From NCBI GenBank assembly GCA_963969365.1, contig OZ017750.1, positions 2,914,001 through 2,978,000 on the forward strand: a DNA stretch of 64,000 nt, read 5' to 3'. Within the stretch, counting starts at the first letter, position 1; the number at the start of each line of letters is the position of its first letter. The stretch is from Asterochloris sp. CNOR1 (taxonomy: Eukaryota; Chlorophyta; Trebouxiophyceae; Trebouxiales; Trebouxiaceae). Both the position numbers and the translations under genes were made by a program. The notes beneath the pieces were generated by a model. That model ran no database searches and was not told where the DNA came from. It saw only the letters and a list, made by a program, of their open reading frames with translations. Shown here piece after piece: positions 38,567 through 47,862 of this stretch.

Positions 38567-41261
38567 ATGCCTGCAAACCGGACTGCTGGAGACCTGGGAT
38601 GTAATGGCGAAATTGCCAGACTTGCTCTGCAGCAAAGACTGGATCATCTGCAAAAGCTGCGGCTGAAGACAGTGATCAAGGTACCTGTTCGCATCAATTA
38701 CAGGACAATGCTTGCAGAATTTTGACAAAGTTCCCTCTCAATCTGCAGGAGGCTCATGGTGCCCCCATCAAGCAGCTCTGTTTCAACCATGTGGACTCTG
38801 CAATGGCCAATCTCTTTGCAACGGTTGGCAGCAATCAAGTAACAGTCTGCAAATCCATGGGGCAACTGCCATGCAACCATAAGCCGAATGTGGAGCTGCC
38901 TGAGGTGCATCTGCTGCCCGCAGGCTACCATCTATGACGACACACACATGGGCAAATACATTGCTGTGGTCATGCAGTTCACAAACAGTTTGAGTCAGCA
39001 CTCAGCGGGAGGGGTGAGCCTGTGGTGGCTTGTGCTTGAGCGGCCTCAGCTGGAACTGTCTGCTAAGCTGCAGACATGCTGCACTCCCCAGGTTTGGATG
39101 TGCACCTGCGTGCTGTTCTGACTTCAGCTGGCCGTCAGGGCAAGCATTGTCATGCCTGTGCAGCGCAGGAGCTGTCATGCTGTACGTGGGTGGCGGCACC
39201 CACAGACTGCTGCGGGCCACATGGGGACGCTCTGCTGGTGAGCACCACTAACTCTGGCTTTTCTGCCAGTGCTGGCTGCCACCTGTGAGTGGCTGTAGCT
39301 TGCATCTGTGAGGCAGACCCTGTGCTGCTGCCGCACGGGCAGCTGCTGGTTGCTGCAGCTTGCTTCTGACTGGCGGGAACCTGCAGGCTGTCTCTGGCGC
39401 TGACCACAGCATCTCAGTTATCAGCGTTGTGCAGAGCCAGGTCATCGCCCTCCTGACAGGTGACCAACTTGCCTGACGGCACCCTGCTGCTCTGAAGTTA
39501 TGAGCATGCTGCTGTCGTCTTGCAGGGCATTGGCTTGCATGACAAATGAGTTTGTCTGCCCAATAGCCGGGCAGCGTATGTGCCACTACAGCAGCCCTCG
39601 TGGGCCCACCAGGCAGGCTTCCATCCCTCAGGCCCCTTGCACCAGTGCTGACCTGCCCCATGCAGGCCATCACGCTGCGGTGCTGGACCTGGCAGCGTGC
39701 AGCGCCAGGCCGGGCCAGGTGCTTTCACTATCTGAGGATGCCTCGGCAAGGCTGTGGGATGTTGTCGAGGAGATCTGCCTGGCTGTCTGGACTCTGGATG
39801 CTCTATCGCTGGTGAGGGTCGTCACTGCTGATTATACACGCTGGGAGGGCTCGTATGCCCTGGAGGCTGTGTGCTTTGCTGGGGGTCATGCAGGGAGTAT
39901 GGTCATGGTCGCATGAGCACAGAGATGACGGCCTGCAGGCTGGGGGGCTCAAATTGCAAACACCACTCATGAAGGCGGGGTGCTGTGCCAAGAGCACGGT
40001 GTAGACCGCTGCAAGTCCAGTGTCATTGCACTAGCCCTGTGCAGCTAACACTATTGATGGCGGCAGGCGCCTTCATCTGCATTGTAGTGGGCAAGTGGCA
40101 GATCTCGTGACCCACAATGCTATTTGGCCTAGGGGACTGTACAGACAGCATAGCCTGGGTGCAGGCCATGGCCCCAGACGGATCCTGCTTTGTGGCTGGA
40201 GGCAGACGAGGGGCTCTGCACCAGTGCCAGCTGGCCCCTGGAAGCTGCCCACAGGTGAGCCCGCAGCCACACCTCCTCTGCAGGCTGCCTGCAGGTTGTG
40301 GTCGTGATTCCATGCTCGATGCCCACCTCTACTTTGCATGCTGTAGCCGCCCTCAACCCTCGTGGCCCATGCTGCATCTTGTGCTGATTGCCCACCAGCA
40401 GCAAGGCACACAGTAACCATTTGCGCAGTGGTGGCTGCAGATAGCCCGCCGATGTTATGCAGGAGGTCCTGCCAGGAGGTGGCGCAGGGCTGGAGGGCAC
40501 CAGCACGCAGCTCACAGACATCACCAGCCTGGTGCGGCAGCCTGTGCCATCGCATTCTGTGGCAGGATGCAGTGCATGCTGCCAGCTTGTCGAGACAGAT
40601 GCGCAGCAGCTGCGGCTCCTCCTGCCCCCTCATCGCGCCGTACATGACCCAAACATGTGCGGTGCAGCACCATCACTCAGGGACACTGGGAGCGCCTCTG
40701 CCTGCAGGGGCTGTACCCTGGGGGCCATCTTCTCCTGCGCACACGAGACGGCCGCATGCTGTCCTGTGACCTGCAGCACAGCAGGCAGCTGGCCTGCTGG
40801 AAGGTGAGCTGACTGATGGGTTCAGAGCAGTGGAAGATGCACTTCCAGTGCTGGGCTCTGATGTTGGGCCATGCCCGTGTATCTGTGCATCTGCTGCAGG
40901 TCCCAGCCGGCACTGGAGGAGCTGCCCCACCTGGACGAGCCAGTCTCAATGCCACTGCAGATGGAGCTCTTGTTTGCGCAGTGAGCTTGGTCAACATGCT
41001 TGAAGGCAGATGGCTGTCAGGCTGTCTTGTATCCCCAGGCCGTGAGTGAAGTGCTGTTCTGTGCAGGGCATCAGCAAGTCAGAAGTCTGTGTCCACAGCA
41101 GCCTTGACGGCAGCCTGCAAGCACAGGTGGCTCTTCCTGTCAAGATGGCCAGCCCAGTCATGGACTGCGCCCTTTCAGAGGACTGCAGGCACCTCCTGGT
41201 GGCTGCCGGCAATGGCTTCATCCTCCGCTTTGAGGTGCCTCAGCAAGCCCACTCTGCTTGA
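38567..41261 (+). CDS. WD40 repeat protein, EED/ESC- or LRWD1-like
   Basis: A β-propeller protein. Spliced reading: MPANRTAGDLGC start at 38567, LALQQRLDHLQKLRLKT, AHGAPIKQLCFNHVDS, ANLFATVGSNQ/ATIYDDTHM (joined over an intron), YIAVVMQFTN, ELSCCTWVAAPTDCC, PHGDALL/AVSGADHSISVIS, VIALLTG/HHAAVLDLAA, GQVLSLSEDASARLWDV, EEICLAVW, DCTDSIAWVQAMAPDGSCF, QLTDITSLVRQPVPSHSV, GLYPGGHLLLRTRDGRML, LPVKMASPVMDCALSEDCR, LLVAAGNGFILRFEV, stop at 41259-41261. 'FATVGSNxxTxY' and 'LLxVSxDxxxRLWDV' match Polycomb EED/ESC; the same layout also fits LRWD1/ORCA. It would therefore be a histone-mark or chromatin reader by inference. A TGTAA poly(A) signal lies 90 bases downstream. Confidence 0.8.
39222..39690 (+). 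repeat. Exon-boundary decoys in WD40 gene
   Basis: The exon end coding GPHGDALL (to 39230-39239) is echoed at 39320-39355 (GCTGCTGCCGCACGGGCAGC then TGCTGGTTG). The exon start CAG/GCCATCACGCTGC (39664-39685) is echoed at 39521-39540 (CAG/GGCATTGGCTTGC). Confidence 0.5.
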
Positions 41262-42365
41262 CTGAATGTTCTGCCATCAAGACAGTGGACCCTACACACT
41301 GGGATCCCCTGCATCTCATCAAAGCAACACACATACTCACTAGTTCAAGAATGTAAGCATCTGCTGTCAGAGGCCCATGTGCAAGGCCTCAGGTGTCGAC
41401 GTGAAACTGTCAGAGCTGAGCCAGTGACAGCTGTGCCTTTGAGCTGGGTGATATGACTGTGCCAATATTTCAGCTGCATTGTTCTTGCAGTGTACCCCAT
41501 GTGAAGCCTGGTTTTACCACCATCCGCAAGAGGATACCAGTGCTCCACACCCCCAGCTGCACACTTGCTCTGCCAGCCCCAGACGCAGCACCAGTAGAAC
41601 AGATGTTTCTGAGGTGGCAAGGCACAGGTGCTGTGCTGCAAGCTACACATGAGGCATGTGGCTGTGGGACGGGGCTGGAAGCTGGCGTGCTGCCTGTTGC
41701 ACTGCGCCATCCGGCTCAAAGGCACAGATGAGCTGGCAGACAAGTCACGGCAAGCAGTGTAATGATGTGCTTTGCTGTATGAAGCCCACAGGCATGGCAA
41801 GTGCCTGTCAGCCAAGCAAGATAGCAGCAAAGGTTGGCCGCCTGTCGACAGAACGTGGCCAGGCTACCATGTTGCTGTTGCAGAGGTATGACTCAATGAT
41901 GCTCCACAGGAGCATGTGAATGCTCAGGAGCATGATCTTAAGCCTCTGCATGCTGAACTTTGATGCATTGTGCGCCAAGCTGCCTTACCTTGGTTTCCGA
42001 ACCCAGGAAAGCATGTCATAAGAGCATATTCAGACTACTGCGGCTCAAGTGTGATCAGGGTCACCAGAGTCAACCGATCCTGCCTGACATACTTTTTTCA
42101 TGGGACTGTCCTGTGAATCCTCGAAGCTTAAAGGCCGTTATGATCACTATTTGTATGCCTCATATGCAATGTACTCCCTATCGATCAAAGACAGCTTCTG
42201 AGCAGTCCTTCTCAATGCAGCTGCTGTGTAAGGGAAAACATTCTATGCAAGCAGAGAGGGAGCATGCTGGCCCAGTCGTTGGCCATGCCAGCAATGTAGC
42301 AATGTTGCAACTGCTCTGCCGCCAAGGCAGCAAAATGAACAAATGGTCATCCTGTGCAGCGATCT
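41262..42365. other. Convergent intergenic region
   Basis: 1.1 kb between the WD40 and amidohydrolase stops. TGTAA at 41351-41355 would end the WD40 transcript. The remainder is AT-richer toward 42000-42370. Open stretches on both strands (for example 41345-41830 minus) have Cys/His/Ser-rich composition and no family likeness. Confidence 0.4.
41351..41355 (+). terminator. TGTAA poly(A) signal of WD40 gene
   Basis: The green-algal type signal lies 90 bases after the stop codon. Confidence 0.5.
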
Positions 42366-45300
42366 TTAATGGTCATTCTGTTCACAACCATGTACACATG
42401 ACCCATCAACAAATGTTCTCTGAACAGCAGGCAGGCGCGAGCCTGGATGTCTTAGCGCCTTGGGCAGACTGCTTGTCATTTGCACAAAGTCTGCCTGCAT
42501 GCCACGCCTGCATAGCAACAATGATAGCATGTCCCACAGTGTAGTTGCTGTGTTCATCAGAGAGCAGCACTTGCCTGAGTTTCCCAATGTGCTTCTCCAT
42601 GCCAAGGGCAAACGCTGCGGTGCTTGTATGGGCCTGCATTGCATCTTCGACTGCCATAGAGTGCCGCAAGCCAGGCTCGGCACTGCCATCAACACCTGGC
42701 ATCTGAGCAGCTGTGTGCATGGCAGTGATTGCGTCTGCTGACACCACAGGCCAGTCAGAACCAAACGCCTGAGTAACACCAGCCTGCAAAGGAGGCTGAC
42801 ACAATATTAGTTGCAATTCGCTGATGCTTCGTAACACACAACCCCAAAATGCTGTCAAGGCTAGCCTCAGCCTGCAAGGTACCAGAGGATGCTATGCAGC
42901 AGTCCAACAGCTCAGAGCTCAGATGACTCATCTATTGCAGCGCTTTGAAGGCAAGGCGAGCAGTGGGCGTGACTTGCTTCATCCCTGGCGTGCACAGAGC
43001 TGTCTCAGGCAAGATGTTGCATTCCAACAGCTCAACAGCCAAGCGTTCCAAAAGCTCGGCAGCCAGACTGCTGCAATAGCAGTAGGGCGGCCTTTGGATT
43101 GCCCCAAAGGCAGATTCATTCTATACAATATGCCTAGTGCAAAAAGCACCGCCATGTTCCAGCCAAAGCACGCCTTTACATATCTTGGCTGCCAGAGAGG
43201 TGCAAGGAAAGCAAGCTCACAACCTGCAGTGCTCTGATGGCAAATGGTCTTCGTGGGTCGCTCGCTTACTGCACCCTCGACATGCACCAAGGCTGATCAT
43301 GAAACAGACAAGACCATCTCAAATGAAGCACCACCCCAGGTAAAGCACGCTTTCAGGCAGCTCCGCAGGCAAGCTCAGCCAGCTCACCTCCTGCAGCGCC
43401 CCGAAGGCAAAGCTTGTGGTGGGGGTCGCCCGCTGAACTCCCAGGCGCTCCACGAGGACATGCCTGTCAGACAGCACATGAAGGGGGTTGCTGACAACCA
43501 CGTGCTGCCCCTTGGCCAGGTTCTCGATGGCGTGGACCCCGCTCAGGTGCTGCGCGTGCTCCACGCGGTGTCGCCGGGGGACTATGAATCTCCCGTTGAC
43601 CTGGTGTGCCTGCTTGTAGGCTGCAACGACTTCATCGACGGCTCGGTCGCCAATGGCATGCACTGCGAGCTGCAGGGCATGATAAGTGCTGGGGGCCTTC
43701 AGCCCAGCCTATGCAGGCCTGTCACCTTGGCTACCCCAAACAGCCAGACACAGCAGCCAGGTGCCTCAGGGGCAAGCCCTTGCCAGGGCCAAACCGGCGA
43801 AATGCATGTGCAGAGCAAGGCGCGCAGCGGCACAATGTGTAAATTACTGGGAGATGCCCCAACACAGGGTTACTTTTTGTGGGCAGATATGACCATAGGT
43901 ACCAGATACGATCAGCCGCTGCTTTCACAAACAGTGTCTGCCAGCGAAGCATCAAGGAGAGCCCACCTGCAGTCCTGTTGCATCCGCCCCTGTGATGAGT
44001 TGCTGCAACTCTTCCAGTGGGGTCACCCTGATGCCGCTGGTGTCCGGCTGATCTCTGTAGGGCTGGTGCATGAGGGCTGTCCGGGAGCCCAGCGACCCAT
44101 CTGCAAAGGCCTTGAGCCCATCCCACCGGAGGCGGCTGGTGGCATTGCCAGGTCCATGCTCCTGGACAAAAGCCTCCAGGCGCCGCCTGCAAGTCATCAC
44201 AACAACTGTCGGGCACAGCAGCACAGGCTGCACTGCCTCCTGTAGCCTGCAGGAGCTGCACTGCCATGCAGCAACAGCCCCTGCTTTGGCAGCAGGCCAC
44301 ATCAAGTGCCTCGACTTGCAGTGAGACCCCTGCTCACCAGGTCGACAGTGGCAGCATTGCCTTGAGGCGCATCCTGAGCTCCCCAGCACGCGCTGCAGGC
44401 AGGTAGACCTGCTCCAGCGTCTGCCAGGCATCCTCTGGGTCGCCCAGGGGGCCCATATCTGCTGCTGTAGTGATGCCTGTACTGCAAAAGGGTGTCTCCC
44501 ATGACAGTGTTCAGCAGGAATGCATGCACTGCCATGCCCTCTAAGAGGCAGCGCATCCACCTACGGTCGATCCAGTCAGAGTCTGCAATCCTTACCATGG
44601 GCCAGGAGGTAGTTGGAGGCAGCAATGAGGGCTGCACGTCTGTCAGAGACCGTCATGGGCGGGATGTGGTCTGAGACAAGGTGGATAGCATTGTCCCTGC
44701 AGCAGCAGAAGACATAGCCCTTCAGCAGTTGCACTACAGCGCCCAAGAGTCTGATCTGAGGGGCAGGCACATGCAACCTGCTGATGAGCAGCAGGATGCC
44801 CGCTGCCCTGGCACTGCCAGCAGCCAAGAACGCACGCGAGTACCACAGGCAGACCATTCCCCCCTGTGTGGCAAAGAGCAGGCAGGGGCGCGCCAACAAA
44901 AGTCAGAGTGGGGTCACATGTGCAGCGCAGGCAAACATTGGGCGCCACTATGTATCAAGCAGCTCAGACACCCACATGAAGAGGCCAGTGGCGTGGCTCA
45001 GCCCATTCACATACATTGCATTGTTGTCCTATGCTCAACACACCCATGGAGCTGGAGCTGCATGTTGCCTGCCAAAGCTGCACGCACCCTCACGTGCAGC
45101 CAGGAATCATGTGCAGGTCCCAGGGTAGTGTGCAGCCAGCAGCAGACAGGCCCCTACATGAAGAGGCCAGTGGGGTAGCCCAGCCCATTCTTCTCGATTT
45201 TGCCTCCGTCTGGGGCAAAGGTCATCATGTCAATGTCAGCTGCCCTCATGGCAGCTGTGTTGGCCAAGGCCATGTGGCCATCCATGCGCCGCAGCAACAC

Positions 45301-46292
45301 AGGGTTGTCTGGGGCGCTGCCATCGATCCAGGCAGCTGTGGGCAGGACGCCGCCCCAATTCGTCTCAGCCCAGCCAAAGCCTTGCAGCCACTGCCCCGGC
45401 TGTGCCAGGTCTGCAAGAAGCAAGTACACTGCTGCAGGGGCCACTGCCAGCAGGGCATGGGGTGCAACTACATGCGCAAGCTCCACAGGTACATGTGCAA
45501 GGCCACGCCAAAGTACAGCAGAGCCTGCTCCACTGAACATGACCCATGCGTTGCAGGCATTGCTGCTCTGCGCGTGGGCACCTGCTGCCTGCTTGACCTT
45601 AGCAGCGACCTGGGCCCTTGCAGTGCAGTCCTTAAGGTTGATCCACTGCAAGCTGGCTCCTCCCCAGATGATGTGAACATGCACATCAATCAGGCCCTGC
45701 AGGCACCTAGTGGCCGTGACTGAGCTCTAAGCACGGTGCAGTTGCAGCATGCTGCAGCCTGTAGGCAAAAGCAGCTGGCAGGAGGCCCGACCTTGTGCTG
45801 CTCTGCAGAAACCCTCCTACCGGCATCACAAATCTCTGCTGCATGTCCCATTTGCAGCTGACACCTTTTGCCTTGGCTTGTGTGGCCTCATCTGACCCAA
45901 TGGCCTGAACAGTGCCATCAGGCCCAACAAGGAGCGCCTCAGCTTGAGGGTTCTGCAGGTCAATAAGTGAGCTAATTATGCTGTTAGGCAGGCCTCTCAC
46001 AGGGCATGGTGCGCAGCAGGTACCTCAGGGTCCCCTGTCCAGATGTCTGCATTGAAATACAGACAAGGGACTGCCTGTGCGCCGCTGCTAGATGGGGGCA
46101 AGTTATGCGTCTTCTGCATTTGTGTGAAACATCTGAGGACAGCCCTTGATGTGAGCAGGGGCCCAACTGCTCAGCCTCTGATGGACCCACTTGGATGGAG
46201 TTGAGCAATGGCCATGCCGCTGGCAGTGTAAGCCATCGGAGTGCAGCTCCTATTGCACATGCAACTACCGCCAAGATCACTGTCCACCTCAT
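42366..46292 (-). CDS. Amidohydrolase family 3 protein (YtcJ/LAF3-like), N-terminal membrane anchor
   Basis: A metal-dependent amidohydrolase of unknown substrate. It starts at the ATG at 46292 with a signal-anchor (MRWTVILAVVACAIGAALRW). Then NADIWTGDPE/NPQAEALLVG, GTVQAIGSDEAT, QQRFVMP, GLIDVHVHIIWGGASLQWIN (HxH metal motif), GFGWAETNWGGVLPTAAW, DGHMALANTAAMRAADID, GKIEKNGLGYPTGLF, HLVSDHIPPMTVSDRRAAL, ITTAADMGPLGDPEDAW, RLRWDGLKAFADGSLGSRT, MHAIGDRAVDEVVAAY, HRVEHAQHLSG, FGSDWPVVSADAITAM, AVEDAMQAHTSTAAFALGME, GKLRQ/ADFVQMTSSLPKALRH, and FVDGSCVHGCEQNDH to 42366. This is the usual order for the YtcJ family; Arabidopsis LAF3 (phytochrome A signalling) is a plant member. The anchor suggests an endomembrane or lumenal location. 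Transcription is divergent from 46392. Confidence 0.9.
42935..43450 (-). repeat. Copies of exon end plus donor in amidohydrolase
   Basis: The true exon end (SFAFGALQE then GTGAGC, 43381-43450) is followed on the minus strand by decayed copies at 43211-43285 and 42935-42993. Each shows the CTGCAGCGC..GAAGGCAAAG-like core and matching flanks; the donors are degraded. Confidence 0.75.
44969..45192 (-). repeat. Duplicated exon end in amidohydrolase
   Basis: The exon end NGLGYPTGLFM (45150-45192) has a copy 181 bases downstream on the minus strand at 44969-45012 that reads NGLSHATGLFM. The ACATGAAGAGGCCAGTGG core is identical and both copies are followed by GT-containing donor-like sequence. Confidence 0.85.
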
Positions 46293-46391
46293 GAAGACAT
46301 GGCAGATCTGAGACTTAGGGCGTTGACTTTGCGAGCCTCTCTCTCCCGCTCGAAGTCGAGCACCTGAATAGTCAGATCTGAGCGTGCAGAT
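46293..46391. promoter_or_regulatory. Divergent interval with flanking 10-bp direct repeats
   Basis: 99 bases between divergent starts. CAGATCTGAG occurs at 46303-46312 and again at 46373-46382; its AGATCT core is palindromic. A shared control element is possible but untested. Confidence 0.35.
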
Positions 46392-47335
46392 ATGTTGAGC
46401 ACTCCAGACGACCACACAGGATGGCCATGCCGCCCTGAGTACTTGGTCCAGGCGGGAGAGCAGCAGCAGCAATACAGCCCCTTGGAGGAGCCGCGGGCGG
46501 GCTCTGAGCACTGCATGAATCAGGTTGCTGGAGAGCTGCAGGATCACAATGAGGCAGACACTCAGCAGGAAGGCGGGGAATCGATGCATTTGGAGCATCC
46601 CAGGCGCATGACGCAGCTGTGCGCCATGGCACTGGAGCAAGGGGCAGAGAATGAGGCAGTCATTGTGCAGCAGGTGGGAGGCCTGCTGTGTTTCAAGATT
46701 GCTTTTTGCTCGGTGGCCCTGTCATCCAAGATCATAAGATGCATGTCCCTGTCCATGCAGATTGACAACACAGATGCAGGTGAGAACAATGCCAACAACA
46801 ATGCAACCGGAATTCACAGCACTGGTGAGGATGGCCCTTTAGTGCAAGCTGTGCTGGAAGCTCTTTCGGTGCTGACCCTGCAGCCATTCGCAGCGCGATG
46901 AGCAGCATTACAGAGGAGCTCTGCAGGAAGCTGCAGGAGTGAGTGGACTACCTGTGACTATGCGCCAGCAGCAAGGGCCGCTGCAGCTGTCTGCCTTTTG
47001 TGGCGATAGCTGCCTGGGCACTCAGCCAGAGGCCTGCAGCCATCTAGCCAGTTCCTCCTGGTCATGCTCTTTGCTGCAGTCCTTGCTGCTTGGTACCGTG
47101 CCCTTGGGCATGCTGCAGCTCTCTGCTCCTCCGTCAGTCCTTGCTGCTCAACAGATTCATCAGCAATCCTGACCCCGGTGTTTGCTGCAGTCTCAAAGCC
47201 CAGCTGCAAGAGGACCTGATGCAGCAGAAGGCGGAGATTCAGGAGGTCTCAGACAAGACAATAGCGGCTGAAGATCGCCTGCAGCGGGCGCACTTTCTCG
47301 TCCAGAAGCTGTCAAGCGTGCAGATGAATGCATGA
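46392..47335 (+). CDS. Small coiled-coil protein, unidentified
   Basis: I do not recognise this gene. A consistent spliced model exists: MLSTPDDHTG start at 46392 (or MNQVAGELQ at 46515), EGGESMHLEHPRRMTQLCAM, QGAENEAVIVQQ; then IDNTDAGENNANNNATGIHS; an intron of about 59 bases; then AIRSAMSSITEELCRKLQ; then LKAQLQEDLMQQKAEIQEVS, AAEDRLQRAHFLVQKLSSVQ and a stop at 47335. All splice sites are GT-AG and keep frame. The last third is strongly heptad coiled coil. Two TGTAA signals follow at 47385 and 47425, supporting a real 3' end. It could be a small subunit of a tethering, kinetochore or BLOC-like complex, but nothing specific supports this. Confidence 0.45.
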
Positions 47336-47862
47336 CATTTCTCATAGTCACCACCAGCAGTATATCACAGCATGCCACCTGAAGTGTAAGCACAGAAAGC
47401 ACCCAGGCTGCCTGCTTGACTTTGTGTAAGGCTTCCTGTAGGGCTGGCTGTGCTGATGACCTGCAGAGAGCCCTGCAACCTAGCTAGCCTGCATCACTGT
47501 GCATTCCTCGAAAATACTGCTCCTGCCTTCTGTGTGACTGTGAACCCTCATCATGTTCGAGTCATCGTCCACTAGCTGGCTGTAGGAACAATCTGGAAAC
47601 ATTTGTTGGCCATATGTGTACATGCCTACTTTCTGTCTGTCAGGGCTGAAGGCAATCCTTTGTGTCTTGACTGGGAGCGCTTTCAAGCCTTCGGATTCCA
47701 ACAGTAATCTTTTAGGGACCTGCAGCCGGTGGCATGCTGCGTTTATGATCTGACATCCTTGACTGCCCAGATCTGCGTGACCTGGCTTTCATAGAGGCAG
47801 CTCCGTGTTGCTGTACCACCAAGAGGCAGCATCTGGGCCATCTGTAGGCTGAGCAGCCAATA
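47336..47862. other. Intergenic: poly(A) region and bZIP 5' region
   Basis: TGTAA at 47385-47389 and 47425-47429 belong to the upstream small gene. The remainder, AT-richer at 47500-47760, is likely the bZIP promoter and 5' UTR. No ORF with recognisable content. Confidence 0.5.
47385..47429 (+). terminator. Two TGTAA poly(A) signals
   Basis: TGTAA at 47385-47389 and 47425-47429, 50 and 90 bases after the stop of the small coiled-coil gene. Confidence 0.5.

Noticed and set aside
39502-39916. Open frame continuing through the end of a WD40 exon (ADYTRWEGSYALEAVCF)
   Set aside because: Lies past a GTGAGG donor and does not continue the β-propeller pattern; treated as intron.
41345-42544. Several 90-190 residue frames in the convergent gap
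   Set aside because: No splice-consistent model, no conserved motif, AT-rich 3' UTR-like sequence.
42540-42600. Possible GC donor (CTCAG/GCAAGT) near the amidohydrolase 3' end
   Set aside because: Using it breaks the frame. The GT donor a few bases on (CAA/GTGCTG) gives GKLRQ/ADFVQM, the expected family reading.
43244-44245. 333-residue open frame on the plus strand
   Set aside because: Antisense to amidohydrolase exons (MHAIGDRAVDEV, RLRWDGLKAFADG); no family likeness.
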